A DNA stretch of 64,000 nt from Bartonella senegalensis OS02 (GTDB taxonomy: Bacteria; Pseudomonadota; Alphaproteobacteria; Rhizobiales; Rhizobiaceae), in contig NZ_HE997540.1 of the NCBI RefSeq assembly GCF_000312545.1, positions 270,514 through 334,513 on the forward strand, in the 5' to 3' direction. Under the pieces are notes generated by a model, which ran no database searches, was not told the DNA's origin, and worked only from the letters and a program-made list of their open reading frames with translations. Numbering within the stretch: position 1 is the stretch's first letter; each line of letters begins with the position of its first letter. Below, piece by piece: positions 51,674 to 62,001 of this stretch. Made by a program: the position numbers and the translations under genes.

Positions 51674-51876
51674 AAAAAATTGTGCCAAACTCACTATGGT
51701 CGTTGAAAAAATAAAGAAAATATATAACAAAAAGGTAAAGTTACATCTATAGAACTATAAAGTTTTTTTACATTTATGAGATAAGAATTGGAACAAAGAA
51801 AACACTAAGCGATTCTGTTTTTAGAATAGTTTGTATAACATAACCATTTACCATTATGTTTGTATGGAGGGAAAGT

Positions 51877-52020
51877 ATGTCTGCTAAAAAAGCCACAATT
51901 ATCACCATTGGGACCCTCCTCACCTTTATTCTAATCACTGTAGGGATTGGCTCCGTTGGAGCAGATGGGAATCCTATCCCCCCTGAAGATGGTTATGGTA
52001 TTTCCTCTCAGATTCAATAG
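51877..52020 (+). CDS. 47-residue membrane protein, unknown
   Basis: This frame is too short for the usual length cut-offs. It starts with ATG, with GGAGG seven bases upstream, the best ribosome-binding site in this region, and ends with TAG at 52018-52020. The product has a lysine-rich start (MSAKKATIITIGT), one membrane helix (about residues 7-26, IITIGTLLTFILITVGIGSV) and a short polar tail (GADGNPIPPEDGYGISSQIQ). It is flanked by divergent rsmE and the convergent AsmA-like gene. Function and family are unknown. Confidence 0.65.
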   Translation: MSAKKATIITIGTLLTFILITVGIGSVGADGNPIPPEDGYGISSQIQ

Positions 52021-52110
52021 GTATAAGCACTACATTTTTAGAATTTTATACTCATATAAATATTTTTCAATCATTTTCTAAAGACTCCTGCTCATAATGA
52101 AGAACGGTGA

Positions 52111-53991
52111 TCAATTCGTGGTGTTAGTGTCTTTTGTAACCCAAAAATTGCCACGCTCCTGCCCTTTAGAGCTAAGAGAAAAAGAAAAAGGCAACGCAAG
52201 ACTGTTTGCAAGACATTCTACATCTCTACATAAAGTTTCCAGACTATTATTTTTTTGTAATTGTGCCTGTAATGTCAACTCATCCCGTCGCTCTTGAACA
52301 ATCGCTCCTTGAATGGATAAACTCCAATCGGCTGTATGCATCAATGATTCGATCACGGTAACTGTACCATCTGAAAATTTTGTTTGAATATCCCAACGAT
52401 TAAAGACTGTGGAGAAGGAATCATGATTCACTAAAAGAAATTTTTCCTTCTTAAAAAGCTTTGTCTGCAAATCATGCAAATCATATCCTAACAACCGTCC
52501 AGACAGCATATTCAGTGTTAATTCACCCTGCATTTTTGCAAAAATTTCCGACCAAGAACTGGCTAAAGTCTTCATTTTCATGATAAAATTGGTTTTGGAC
52601 TGTACAAATGGGTGTATCCCTAGCGCCTCTGCAGCATCTTGGATATCAATGGAAGTCCCTGAAGCACGTCCTTCAAATTGCACCTTTTGACCAACTGATG
52701 TTATTTGAATATTACTTTGAAGTGCCCCACCAAAAATATTAACATGTCCAAGATCAAAAATGCCCTGCCCATTTTTTATTTGTATAGCGGCTGCTAAATC
52801 AGTCAGTATAATATTTCCTGCTTTTGCCTGCGGTGCAGAAAGTCTTATATCTATCCCAATACGATCCGTTATATCAAGGAATTGATTCTTCTCTTTAACT
52901 GAAGAAAATATTGATCCCAAGAGGTTAAAATCTAGATTATCGAATGCCAAAGATCCCATTATAATGGGTACATAGTCCTGAAAATCAACTTCTAAAGCCC
53001 CACGTGCATTTGCTGTACCCATTGCAAATGTAACATTATCCATTTGAATATGCATTGGCTGTGCTAAAAAACGAGACTCCCATACGATAGGTTCTTTTAA
53101 TCTATACCCCCAAAACTGATTGCTTCCAATCCAGGCCAACGTCTGATTCCAACCCGGAGAACGCATCGATATTTTTCCGTCAAAAATATAGTATTCAGAT
53201 AACCGTACCTGTCCTATAAATGTTATACCGCCACGCACAGAATTAAGGCTTGCTTTAACCTGGCTTTTCCCTCCTGCTAAAAGCAGCAACGCTTGATCGG
53301 CATCAATTGATAATTTTGTCAACTCTCCGCGCCAACGAGCATCTGCATGAAACCGCGCTTCCTGCGTCGATTCTGGCCAATCTAAAACAGCATTTAATCC
53401 CGTTATTTTTTCTGCTACACGAGAAATGCTATCATGATACACGAGAACGCCATCTTCAATAATAATCCGTCCAAAAGGTTGCTTTAAAAGACGTTTTGTA
53501 TCTGGCTTATCAGGATTATGCTTTAATATTTCACGAGCATTGCGTATTGCTAATCCTAATACACCTCGTGACCGCGAAAATCTGGCAAAAAAATCCGCTA
53601 CTGTTTTAATGGGCTTTTCCATAACAAATTGAGGATGCACAATTCGAGTCTCTGAAAAAGAAATATGTCCCCAGAGAAGATCTACCAAAGAAAGATCAAC
53701 TTCTATCGATTCAGCTTCCATGAGTGGTGCAGTATTATTGATTTTTGATGTTAAAGTCAAACCGGAAAGATATGCTTTAGGATAAGGAAAAAGACTCAAC
53801 CGCGGAGGATCACGCAGTTGCACATGATAGCCTGTCCATGCACTCAAATCCTGCGCTAAACGAATACGAATCGTATCTGTCGACACAAGATACGGCAAAA
53901 TGAGAATACCAACTCCAAATAAAACAATAATTGTAATAAAAATCCCGCTCAAAAATTTTATTATAAAAAATTTTATTATTCTGGCGCGCAC
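52111..53991 (-). CDS. AsmA-family envelope protein
   Basis: A 626-residue protein with an N-terminal membrane anchor (FIIKFLSGIFITIIVLFGVGILILPYLV, about residues 8-35) and a large periplasmic domain of AsmA type. The N-terminal RIRLAQDLSAWTGYHVQLRDPPRLSLFPYPKAYLSGLTL (by its key pieces) is the AsmA start, and the C-terminal MQGELTLNMLSGRLLGYDLHDLQTKLF is the AsmA-C signature. AsmA-like proteins are now seen as bridge-like carriers of phospholipid to the outer membrane. It stands alone, divergent from folD. Confidence 0.87.
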   Translation of the reverse strand: MRARIIKFFIIKFLSGIFITIIVLFGVGILILPYLVSTDTIRIRLAQDLSAWTGYHVQLRDPPRLSLFPYPKAYLSGLTLTSKINNTAPLMEAESIEVDLSLVDLLWGHISFSETRIVHPQFVMEKPIKTVADFFARFSRSRGVLGLAIRNAREILKHNPDKPDTKRLLKQPFGRIIIEDGVLVYHDSISRVAEKITGLNAVLDWPESTQEARFHADARWRGELTKLSIDADQALLLLAGGKSQVKASLNSVRGGITFIGQVRLSEYYIFDGKISMRSPGWNQTLAWIGSNQFWGYRLKEPIVWESRFLAQPMHIQMDNVTFAMGTANARGALEVDFQDYVPIIMGSLAFDNLDFNLLGSIFSSVKEKNQFLDITDRIGIDIRLSAPQAKAGNIILTDLAAAIQIKNGQGIFDLGHVNIFGGALQSNIQITSVGQKVQFEGRASGTSIDIQDAAEALGIHPFVQSKTNFIMKMKTLASSWSEIFAKMQGELTLNMLSGRLLGYDLHDLQTKLFKKEKFLLVNHDSFSTVFNRWDIQTKFSDGTVTVIESLMHTADWSLSIQGAIVQERRDELTLQAQLQKNNSLETLCRDVECLANSLALPFSFSLSSKGQERGNFWVTKDTNTTN

Positions 53992-54312
53992 AATCTTCCT
54001 CTACACTTTTTGCCTCACTAACAGATTTAAAGCACATCTTAATGATCGTTAAAAACTTCTTATAAGCTTAAAATCCGTCATATCTTATTTAAGAACTGCA
54101 TTATCCTTGTTCTTATCCAAAGTTTATTGGAACAGCAATGTTGCTGCTGCTTAACAAAATCATTATTTTAAAATCTTTCAAAAGCCAAAAAATATATAAC
54201 ACTATCAAACCATCCTTAGCATTCCCAGATTAATACTGCTACAAAGCTCTATTGTATCGTCAGCAAATGCTTTACAAACAAAACAAATAGCCCTCATGAA
54301 AGGATCGCTCCC
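53992..54312. other. divergent spacer between AsmA-like gene and folD
   Basis: It should hold both promoters. folD has AAGGA eight bases before its ATG. I see no other distinct element. Confidence 0.4.
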
Positions 54313-55212
54313 ATGAACAATATTATTGACGGAAAAAAGCTCGCTGAAGAGATTATTGTGAAAGTTAAGGCTGAAACAATAAAACTACGCAATAACTACA
54401 AGATACAACCTGGTATCGCTGTCATTATTGTTGGAGACGACCCAGCAAGTCATGTCTATGTCACATCAAAAAGCAAAAAAGCTGAAGAATGTGGTTTTTT
54501 TTCAATCAAACATATGGTGCCAAAAGAAACACAGGAAAAAGAACTCCTGCAACTCATTGCAACATTAAATTCCGATCCTCAAATCCATGGTATTTTGGTG
54601 CAACTTCCCCTCCCTGACCATATGAACACAAATCGCATAACACAAGCCGTCGCTTTCCAAAAAGATGTTGATGGTTTTCATTATATCAATATAGGAAAAC
54701 TCGCAGCAAATGCATTTGAAGACGCTATCATTCCCTGTACACCAGCTGGTGCCATGATGATGATTGAACAACAATGCGGACGAGATTTATCTGGTCTTGA
54801 TGCCGTCGTTGTTGGACGCTCTAATATTGTTGGCAAACCTATGGCTGCTCTCTTAACAGCAGCAAATGCTACTGTGACAATCGCTCATAGCCGCACCCGT
54901 GATCTTGATGACGTGTGTCGTAGTGCCGATATCTTAGTAGCGGCTGTAGGCCGTCCACAAATGATTAAAAAAGATTGGATTAAAAATGGTGCTATTGTTA
55001 TTGACGTGGGCATTAATCGCATTGCAGCACCAGAGAAGGGTGTAGGAAAGACGCGTCTTGTTGGTGATGTCGATTTTGAAGAAATAAAAGAAAAAGCTGC
55101 CGCAATCACCCCTGTTCCAGGAGGGGTTGGACCCATGACAATCGCTATGCTTATGGTTAATACGCTCAAAGCTGCAGCTCGATTACATAATTTACCCGTA
55201 CCAAAATTCTAA
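54313..55212 (+). CDS. folD: bifunctional methylenetetrahydrofolate dehydrogenase/cyclohydrolase
   Basis: This enzyme interconverts methylene-, methenyl- and formyl-tetrahydrofolate in the cytoplasm. The 299-residue length is normal. Signatures are [26 protein letters not shown] (near residue 36), [27 protein letters not shown], and [18 protein letters not shown], ending with [17 protein letters not shown] weak stem (AGACT-AAAGC-AGTCT followed by TTTG) just after the stop codon might act as terminator. The integrase relic on the opposite strand begins right after its stop. Confidence 0.96.
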   Translation: MNNIIDGKKLAEEIIVKVKAETIKLRNNYKIQPGIAVIIVGDDPASHVYVTSKSKKAEECGFFSIKHMVPKETQEKELLQLIATLNSDPQIHGILVQLPLPDHMNTNRITQAVAFQKDVDGFHYINIGKLAANAFEDAIIPCTPAGAMMMIEQQCGRDLSGLDAVVVGRSNIVGKPMAALLTAANATVTIAHSRTRDLDDVCRSADILVAAVGRPQMIKKDWIKNGAIVIDVGINRIAAPEKGVGKTRLVGDVDFEEIKEKAAAITPVPGGVGPMTIAMLMVNTLKAAARLHNLPVPKF

Positions 55213-56240
55213 GGATTTTATAGACTAAAGCAGTCTTTGTTCTCTCATAAGAGGCATCTGTTGTTTTGGCTAACCAATCACGTAAACCAGAGAAAAAACC
55301 ATCAAGGCATGTGTCAAGTCAAATTTTTTCATTTATTATAACAGGCAATTTGCAAGGGATACGATAGAAAAAGAAAAGGTACAATCACTTTTGAAGAGAC
55401 AACGGACTTATTTAATCACTTTCAGTGTTTCTGATGAGAAAGGGAACATGAAACTCTTTTTTTAGTATTATATTTTCCTTTCATATTCTCAACAGATCCA
55501 TATATTGCCGTCAATCAGATCTTTGTGGAGATAAATATAACGTTCGTAAAGATAAGAAAATGTAACACCATATGTGTTTATAGTCGTTGTTTTGCAAAAT
55601 ATTTTATAAAAAATCTGGAATATCTCTCCGATCTATGAGGAGTTTTATGATATTGTTTACCTAATAAAGCCTTTGCTTTTTCTGTCACTTGTCAATCAAC
55701 ATCTAATCCTAGCGTAACAGCATATTCGAGACAAAGATTAGGACGATTTAGCACTTTATAAGTTTTTCCTTCTTTTGTATGCAAATAGGCGCAAGAGTGT
55801 TGCATATCTCTATTTGTGTAATTTTAAAAATGGGTATACAGCCTCATTTATGGAAAATGGAAAGTTGTAAAGATGAAAGCCAATTCCCATCTTTACCATT
55901 ATCTTTTAGTTCAGCTTTACGGCTTTCAAAAGTATCCAGAGCAATTTTTTTTAATAATAGAGATTGTACATTGCTTCACGTTTTTGTTTCTCTCGTTCTT
56001 TAATGGTATTACGCTCTTCACGTAAAACAGAACGCCATCGTGTTGCCAATTCACGTGCTTTTTTTAAGAGAAATCTCTCAGCGTATAAAAGTCCATTTCA
56101 CAGCGCTGCCCGTAAAGGGTATAAAGATAAATCCATTGAGCACCCCCATCTTTACGCTTGTGAAGGAGCAAGCCGACACTCTCATTCTCTTTGCTTCTCC
56201 TCACATGTTGATGCAATCCTTGGCACTTGAGAGGATTCAT
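55213..56240 (-). pseudogene. full-length decayed P4-type integrase (copy D)
   Basis: On the minus strand, from an ATG at 56240, this reads as a P4-family integrase across stops and shifts. The N-terminal arm domain gives VGLLLHKRKDGGAQWIYLYTLYGQRCEMDF, ARELATRWRSVLREERNTIKEREKQKREAMYN (by pieces ARELATRWRSVLREE and KEREKQKREAMYNL), and ESRKAELKDNGKDGNWLSSL. The middle gives QIEICNTLAPI and then MFPFSSETLKVIK. The C terminus gives SGLRDWLAKTTDASYERTK, the HGFRSxLRDW region. It spans the entire gap after folD. It is inactive and is a paralogue of copy B. Confidence 0.85.
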
Positions 56241-56445
56241 AAAAGCTATTTCTATCTCTTTCTTAATTAGTTTTACCCACGCGCCAGCCCCACTTGTGAC
56301 ATATAAGCAAATGATTTTGATTGCTTCACTCTAAAAGGATTTGCGGTGAGAAAATTACACTATTCAGGACTCTCATTCACCATGTAAAAAGATAAATTAT
56401 CCTTATAGATCAATGTTATAATATTTGTTACGCATGTGCACTTTA
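56241..56445 (-). repeat. dispersed leader repeat, copy D
   Basis: Upstream region of the integrase relic, shared with 31704-31885 and with solo copies at 9425-9600 and 32295-32430. On the minus strand it contains GAATGAGAGTCCTGAATAG, a TTCTCACC half-arm, ATATGTCACAAGTG and GCGTGGGTAAAACTAATTAAG. It begins about 20 bases after the edd stop codon. Confidence 0.6.
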
Positions 56446-56463
56446 TCTATTTTTCGCACTGAC

Positions 56464-58287
56464 TTATGCTATAAAAACAGATGCCCCTTGATCTGCATGA
56501 TTAACGGAGTGGCGAAAAATACGAAAAAGCTCACGACCAACGCCATATTCATTCTTTGAAAGGTCAGGAGGGATGATTGTTCGTGCGTTAAATTCTGCCT
56601 TATCTTCTAAAATAGCTAATTTACCCACATGAGCATCAAGACAGACAACATCACCATCCTGCAAACGAGCAATCGGCCCCTCATCCAAAGCTTCTGGTGT
56701 CACATGAATTGCAGCAGGTATTTTTCCTGACGCACCGGACATACGACCATCGGTTACCAATGCTACCTTTTGACCACGATCTTGTAAAACACCTAAAATT
56801 GTCGTTAATTTATGAAGCTCTGGCATACCATTGGCTTTTGGCCCTTGGTAACGAATGATAGCAATAAAGTCTTTATCACTCAATATCCCTGCTTTAAAAG
56901 CCTCTTGCAGCTCCTCTTGATTATTAAAGACTAGAACTGGAGCTTCAATCTGCCAATGCTCAGATTTGACAGATGAAACTTTCATAATGGCTGTACCTAA
57001 ATCTCCCGATAAAATACGAATACCACCATTAGGCTGAAACGGTTTTTTCCACCCTGCTAATACTTTATGATGAGCACTTTCATTGAGAGCAGGCTCGCGC
57101 ACTATATTGCCATCCGTGCCAAGCTTTGCTTCAATTGCATAAGCATTGAGACCTTTACCAAAAACTGTACATACATCTTCATGAACTAAACCTGCCTCAA
57201 TCAATTCGCGAATAACAAATCCCATACCACCAGCTGCATGAAAATGATTGATATCAGCCAGACCATTGGGGTAAATCCGTGCTAAAAGAGGTACAACTGA
57301 CGAAATTTCTGCAATATCATGCCATGTCAATCGAATCCCCGCAGCAGCAGCCATAGCAATTAAATGAATTGCATGATTTGTAGATCCTCCCGTTGCATTT
57401 AATCCTACAATAGCGTTCACGAAAGAGCGCTCATCCACAATCATACCAAGTGGACTATAACTCTCACCAAGAGCTGTCATTTCAAATACACGCTTTGTAG
57501 CTTCCTTTGTTAAAGCATCACGTAACGGTGTGTTGGCATTGATGAAAGAGCTTCCTGGCATATGAAGCCCCATCATCTCCAATATCAGCTGATTTGAGTT
57601 AGCCGTCCCATAGAATGTACATGTTCCTGGTCCATGATAAGAACGAGCTTCCGATTCCAGCAATGTTTGACGATCTATCTTATTTTCTGCATAAAGCTGG
57701 CGTATCTTTGCCTTTTCATCATTGCCTTGACCACTTGCCATGGGACCAGCTGGAACAAAAATTCCTGGTAAGTGACCAAATGTGAGTGCCCCAATCACCA
57801 AGCCAGGGACGATTTTATCACAAACCCCAAGGTAGAGTGCCGCATCAAACATATCGTGTGATAAACCTATAGCTGTCGCCATAGCAATTACATCACGCGA
57901 AAAAAGAGAGAGCTCCATTCCTGCATTCCCTTGTGTAACGCCATCACACATTGCAGGCACACCACCCGCTACTTGTGCCACACCACCAACGAGGCGAGCT
58001 GTCTCTTTAATTAAGTGAGGAAAACTCTCAAAAGGTTGATGCGCTGAAAGTATATCATTATACGCAGTAATAATACCAATGTTCCCAACAATATTATGCT
58101 TTAAAAGCTCCTTATCTAGTGGAACACAAGCCGCAAAACCATGGGCTTGATTAGCACATCCTAAAAAACTGCGCTTGGGACGATTTTCTTGCGCTTTTGC
58201 AATACGGTCTAGATAAATCTCCCGCGTTGGTAGAGAACGTTCACAAATTCTTCGCGTAACCGAAGCAATTGTCTTTGAAAGTGCCAT
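56464..58287 (-). CDS. edd: phosphogluconate dehydratase
   Basis: It dehydrates 6-phosphogluconate to KDPG in the Entner-Doudoroff pathway. From the ATG at 58287 it has 607 residues, the family length. Fe-S and active-site segments are [22 protein letters not shown]-like [25 protein letters not shown], the cysteine in [27 protein letters not shown], and [18 protein letters not shown]. The frame extends to 58326, but the added residues come from a tract of ten guanines that is also the ribosome-binding region. It is last in a zwf-pgl-edd group; eda is not in the window. Confidence 0.94.
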   Translation of the reverse strand: MALSKTIASVTRRICERSLPTREIYLDRIAKAQENRPKRSFLGCANQAHGFAACVPLDKELLKHNIVGNIGIITAYNDILSAHQPFESFPHLIKETARLVGGVAQVAGGVPAMCDGVTQGNAGMELSLFSRDVIAMATAIGLSHDMFDAALYLGVCDKIVPGLVIGALTFGHLPGIFVPAGPMASGQGNDEKAKIRQLYAENKIDRQTLLESEARSYHGPGTCTFYGTANSNQLILEMMGLHMPGSSFINANTPLRDALTKEATKRVFEMTALGESYSPLGMIVDERSFVNAIVGLNATGGSTNHAIHLIAMAAAAGIRLTWHDIAEISSVVPLLARIYPNGLADINHFHAAGGMGFVIRELIEAGLVHEDVCTVFGKGLNAYAIEAKLGTDGNIVREPALNESAHHKVLAGWKKPFQPNGGIRILSGDLGTAIMKVSSVKSEHWQIEAPVLVFNNQEELQEAFKAGILSDKDFIAIIRYQGPKANGMPELHKLTTILGVLQDRGQKVALVTDGRMSGASGKIPAAIHVTPEALDEGPIARLQDGDVVCLDAHVGKLAILEDKAEFNARTIIPPDLSKNEYGVGRELFRIFRHSVNHADQGASVFIA

Positions 58288-58329
58288 GTTTATTCCCCCC
58301 CCCCTTTTATTTATGCATCCTATCACGAG

Positions 58330-59097
58330 TCAGAGGGATTGCATCTCCACTTTACTCGTCTCATGTTCTGTTTCACCTATTTCATTTTCTGTAGGCGACC
58401 AATAAACCTGAACAAGATGATGGGCATTGCGTAAAACAGCTCGAACAGGCATTTCCATTTCAGATCCGTTCTGACAAACCGCTTCAAAACAATCGCGTTT
58501 CTGAAAACCTTCAAAATGGAGAATAATGCAACGAGATTGCATTATAACTGGCAAAGTCAGTGTGAGTCTTGGCTCAACAGCACTTTTCGCATGAAGTGGT
58601 AAAACCAGCGCTTGCGTCTTAAGATCAAGCGCTTGTTTCAAGCGATCAGCATCAGGAAAAAAAGAAGCCGTGTGTCCATCAACCCCCATTCCTAAAACAA
58701 CCACATCAAAGGGCTTAGGTAAAGTATTAATACGACTAGCTGCCGAAAAAGCAGCAAGTTCAACCGTAATTGCCTTCCGATAAAGTCCTACAAATCGTGC
58801 TTTAGCCGCAAAATTTTGTAACAAATAGCGTCGCACGACATGTTCATTTGAACGCTCATGATGAATAGGTACAAAACGTTCATCGACCAGAGTAATGATG
58901 ACATTTTCCCAATCAATATCAGCTTTTGACAAATAATGAAAAAACAATTCTGGTGTTTTACCACCAGAAACTGCCAAGATCGCTCGCTTTCGCTCAAGAA
59001 TAGATACACTAAGCTCTGCTGCGACTTGATCAGCTAATGCTAAAGCAAGAGCAGTGGGTGTTGCAAAATTTAAACGGTCGATATTTATTCCATACAT
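58330..59097 (-). CDS. pgl: 6-phosphogluconolactonase
   Basis: A 255-residue DevB-type lactonase that hydrolyses 6-phosphogluconolactone. Signature parts are ILAVSGGKTPELFFHYLSKADIDWENVIITLVDERFVP (by pieces AVSGGKTPELFF and TLVDERFV), and VVLGMGVDGHTASFFPDADRL. It sits between zwf and edd, with 16 bases to zwf upstream and about 40 to edd downstream, so the three enzymes probably share one transcript. The C terminus is slightly extended (GETEHETSKVEMQSL) compared with typical homologues. Confidence 0.94.
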   Translation of the reverse strand: MYGINIDRLNFATPTALALALADQVAAELSVSILERKRAILAVSGGKTPELFFHYLSKADIDWENVIITLVDERFVPIHHERSNEHVVRRYLLQNFAAKARFVGLYRKAITVELAAFSAASRINTLPKPFDVVVLGMGVDGHTASFFPDADRLKQALDLKTQALVLPLHAKSAVEPRLTLTLPVIMQSRCIILHFEGFQKRDCFEAVCQNGSEMEMPVRAVLRNAHHLVQVYWSPTENEIGETEHETSKVEMQSL

Positions 59098-59113
59098 ATT
59101 TATCTTTATCGCT

Positions 59114-60589
59114 CTAAACTAAGTTGTTCCATGTACGCCCATCACGTTCCATCAAAAGTGCCGAAGCAGATGGTCCCCATGAGCCAGCGCTATAACCATG
59201 AATAGGCTGCTTTATGGCTTCCCATCCGTTAAGAATAGGATCAATCCAATGCCAAGCAGCTTCAACTTCATCACGACGCATAAAAAGTGTTTGATCACCC
59301 CGAATAATATCCATCAATAAGCGTTCATAAGCATCAGGATTACGCTGAGAAAATGCAGAGGCAAAACTCATATCCAACGGAATATGACAAAATCGCATAC
59401 CACCAGGACCTGGATCCTTAATCATCAACCATTGTTTTACGCCTTCATCAGGCTGGAGACGAATGACGAGCCGATTCGAAAAAATTTTACCCGAATTCTT
59501 CTCAAAAATATTATGGGGGATAGGTTTGAAAACGACAACAATTTCAGACATCCGTGTGGACATACGTTTACCTGTTCGCAAATAAAAAGGCGTATCCGCC
59601 CAACGCCAATTATCAATCTTAATTTTAAGCGCTACAAATGTTTCGCTTTGACTGATCTCTTTCTCCAAATCATCAAGATAAGATTTTACACAAACATCAT
59701 CTACTATACCAGCAAGATACTGTCCACGTACAGTATATTGCTCTACATTATGAACATCGAGAGGCATTAAAGAATGCAAAACTTTAAGTTTTTCATCACG
59801 CACAGCATTCGCACTGTTGGTAAATGGTATTTCCATCGCAACCAAACAGAGCAATTGCAGCATATGATTTTGTACCATGTCGCGTAGTGCACCTGCACTC
59901 TCATAATATTCTACACGCCCTTCCAATCCTAAAGATTCAGCAACCGTTATCTGAACATGATCAATGTAATTGGAGTTCCATAACGGTTCATAAAGTGTAT
60001 TAACAAACCGCAATGCCATCAAATTTTGAACAGTTTCCTTGCCCAGATAATGGTCGATGCGAAAAATTTGATTTTCATCAAATACGCTTGCAAATGTATC
60101 ATTGAGTTGAACTGCTGTTTTTACATTACGGCCAATAGGTTTTTCAATGATAATCCGTGTTTTTTGCGTCACTAAACCATTTTGTCCCAATCTCATCGCA
60201 ATATCACCAAAAAGGGGCGAACTAACCGCTAAATAAAAAGCTCGAATATCAGCTGCATCCTCTGAGAGCAGTAAAACGAGATCTCTCCAGCCTCGGTTTG
60301 ATGTAATATCAACAGAAACATAGGTTAAACGTGCAAGAAAATGATTGAGTTCAGTTCGATTGAGATCTTTTGGATGAACATATTTTTCTAAAGAAGCACG
60401 AACAAAATTTTGATATTCTTCACTCGTCAACGCAGAGCGCGAAACCCCAATGATACGCGTTGGCTCGCTCAACTGCCCAACACACTGACAATGGTATAAA
60501 GCAGGGATAAGTTTGCGTGATGCTAAATCACCATTGCCACCAAAGACAATACAGTCAAAGGGAGAGACTGGAATAATTTTACTCACCAT
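59114..60589 (-). CDS. zwf: glucose-6-phosphate dehydrogenase
   Basis: It oxidises glucose 6-phosphate and reduces NADP+, opening the pentose phosphate and Entner-Doudoroff routes. I set the start at 60589 (MVSKIIPVSPFDC), giving 491 residues, the usual length; a longer frame to 60613 adds eight non-conserved residues. The nucleotide site is FGGNGDLASRKLIPALY. The catalytic motif RIDHYLGKETVQNLMALRF and the substrate lysine IIEKPIGRN are intact. It heads the zwf-pgl-edd group. Confidence 0.95.
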   Translation of the reverse strand: MVSKIIPVSPFDCIVFGGNGDLASRKLIPALYHCQCVGQLSEPTRIIGVSRSALTSEEYQNFVRASLEKYVHPKDLNRTELNHFLARLTYVSVDITSNRGWRDLVLLLSEDAADIRAFYLAVSSPLFGDIAMRLGQNGLVTQKTRIIIEKPIGRNVKTAVQLNDTFASVFDENQIFRIDHYLGKETVQNLMALRFVNTLYEPLWNSNYIDHVQITVAESLGLEGRVEYYESAGALRDMVQNHMLQLLCLVAMEIPFTNSANAVRDEKLKVLHSLMPLDVHNVEQYTVRGQYLAGIVDDVCVKSYLDDLEKEISQSETFVALKIKIDNWRWADTPFYLRTGKRMSTRMSEIVVVFKPIPHNIFEKNSGKIFSNRLVIRLQPDEGVKQWLMIKDPGPGGMRFCHIPLDMSFASAFSQRNPDAYERLLMDIIRGDQTLFMRRDEVEAAWHWIDPILNGWEAIKQPIHGYSAGSWGPSASALLMERDGRTWNNLV

Positions 60590-60706
60590 GAACGCGTCTC
60601 TCTTCCCATTCAATTATAAAAGATTAAACAATTCGTAGAAGCTTATCATTAAAGCAGACAGATGCTAAACAAGCGATTAATTTCTTTCATTTCAAATGCT
60701 ATTCCT

Positions 60707-61990
60707 TTAAAAATGATCCATCAAAGAAAACCAATGCATTGCCAAAAATACAAGCGGATAACGCAGTATTCTTCCCCCTGGAAAAGATGAAATCTTTAAA
60801 TTCTGAAAATATGCAAAACGCTCACACTTCCCAGTTAACCATTCAGCATATAACTTTCCCATAAAAGGAGCAAGCATAACCCCATGCCCCGAATAACCAC
60901 CGCAATAAATTACACCTGGTAGAAGTTGGCGAACATAGGGCATGCGTTCAACTGTGATGGCAACAGTTGCACCCCAACGATGCGTGAGATTTATAGATTT
61001 GAGATGAGGATAAATTTCTGCAATTTGTCTTCGTATACGCTCCTCTAAATCTGCGGGATGCCGATTATCATAACTTTCTACTCCGCCAAATAATAAGCGA
61101 TTATCAACGCTTTTGCGAAAATAGCGAACCATAAAACGTGAATCATCTACCGATTCGCTTCCTGGAAGAATTGGACTGTCTTTTGATAATGGTTCTGTTG
61201 CTCCAATATAAGAGCGGATAGAAACAATATTTTTTTCAACAAAGCGCTCAAGTCCAAGCTTATAGGCATTGGTTGCCAATAAAACATGCTCAGCCATTAT
61301 CTTGCCTCGTTCTGTTATCACTACCCAATGGCGCCCCTTACGATTTACCGCAGTAATTTGCGTCTTCTCATAAAGTTTAGCGCCAGCATTTTTAGCTTTT
61401 TTGGCCAACCAAACAACCAGCTTTAAGGGATTTATATGACCAGTCTGCGCATCATAAAGACCGCCAGAATAAAAAGACGAGCCAAGCCTTTTAGCTGTTT
61501 CATCTCTGTCCATAAAAGAAAGACCGTGATAACCATAACGCTGCATCAGCTCAACATGCCGTTGATAAGATACTACCTCACGCCTTTTATGAATCACAGA
61601 AAGTTGTCCTTCCATAAAATCACACTGACAATCAGGCATCGCAAACCAAGACAAAATCTCTCTTTTGGCTTCTTCAGCTAAATCAAACAGCGCTTTACTT
61701 CGTTCAAAACCATATTTTTTCTCTAAAGTTTCTACCCATTGTCGTTGCCCTGTTCCCAATTGCCCCCCATTGCGCCCTGAGGCACCATCCCCAAAACGCG
61801 AAGCTTCACACAAAACAACACGAACTCCAGCATTAGCAAGATGGTAAGCAGCTGAAAGACCGGTAAAGCCACCGCCAATAATAACGACATCACACTGTTC
61901 TTCTCCGTCAAAAAATGGATAAGAAGGACGCTCTTCTAAAGTATCTTCATACCAAGAAATCCCTGGAGAAATTGGATTATATTCAATCAT
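60707..61990 (-). CDS. puuB: FAD-dependent amine oxidoreductase, PuuB/OrdL-like
   Basis: A 427-residue DAO-family flavoprotein from the ATG at 61990 (MIEYNPISPGISWYEDT). The FAD dinucleotide motif is VVIIGGGFTGLSAAYHLANAG, followed by the family region GDGASGRNGGQLGTGQRQW. GVIYCGGYSGHGVMLAPFMGKLYAEWLTG near the C terminus is characteristic of gamma-glutamylputrescine oxidase and its relatives. The frame extends to 62035 but overlaps the upstream ligase gene. The ribosome-binding site is poor, so translation may be coupled to that gene 11 bases upstream. The substrate is inferred from the neighbour. Confidence 0.83.
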   Translation of the reverse strand: MIEYNPISPGISWYEDTLEERPSYPFFDGEEQCDVVIIGGGFTGLSAAYHLANAGVRVVLCEASRFGDGASGRNGGQLGTGQRQWVETLEKKYGFERSKALFDLAEEAKREILSWFAMPDCQCDFMEGQLSVIHKRREVVSYQRHVELMQRYGYHGLSFMDRDETAKRLGSSFYSGGLYDAQTGHINPLKLVVWLAKKAKNAGAKLYEKTQITAVNRKGRHWVVITERGKIMAEHVLLATNAYKLGLERFVEKNIVSIRSYIGATEPLSKDSPILPGSESVDDSRFMVRYFRKSVDNRLLFGGVESYDNRHPADLEERIRRQIAEIYPHLKSINLTHRWGATVAITVERMPYVRQLLPGVIYCGGYSGHGVMLAPFMGKLYAEWLTGKCERFAYFQNLKISSFPGGRILRYPLVFLAMHWFSLMDHF

Positions 61991-62001
61991 CGTGATAAAA
62001 C

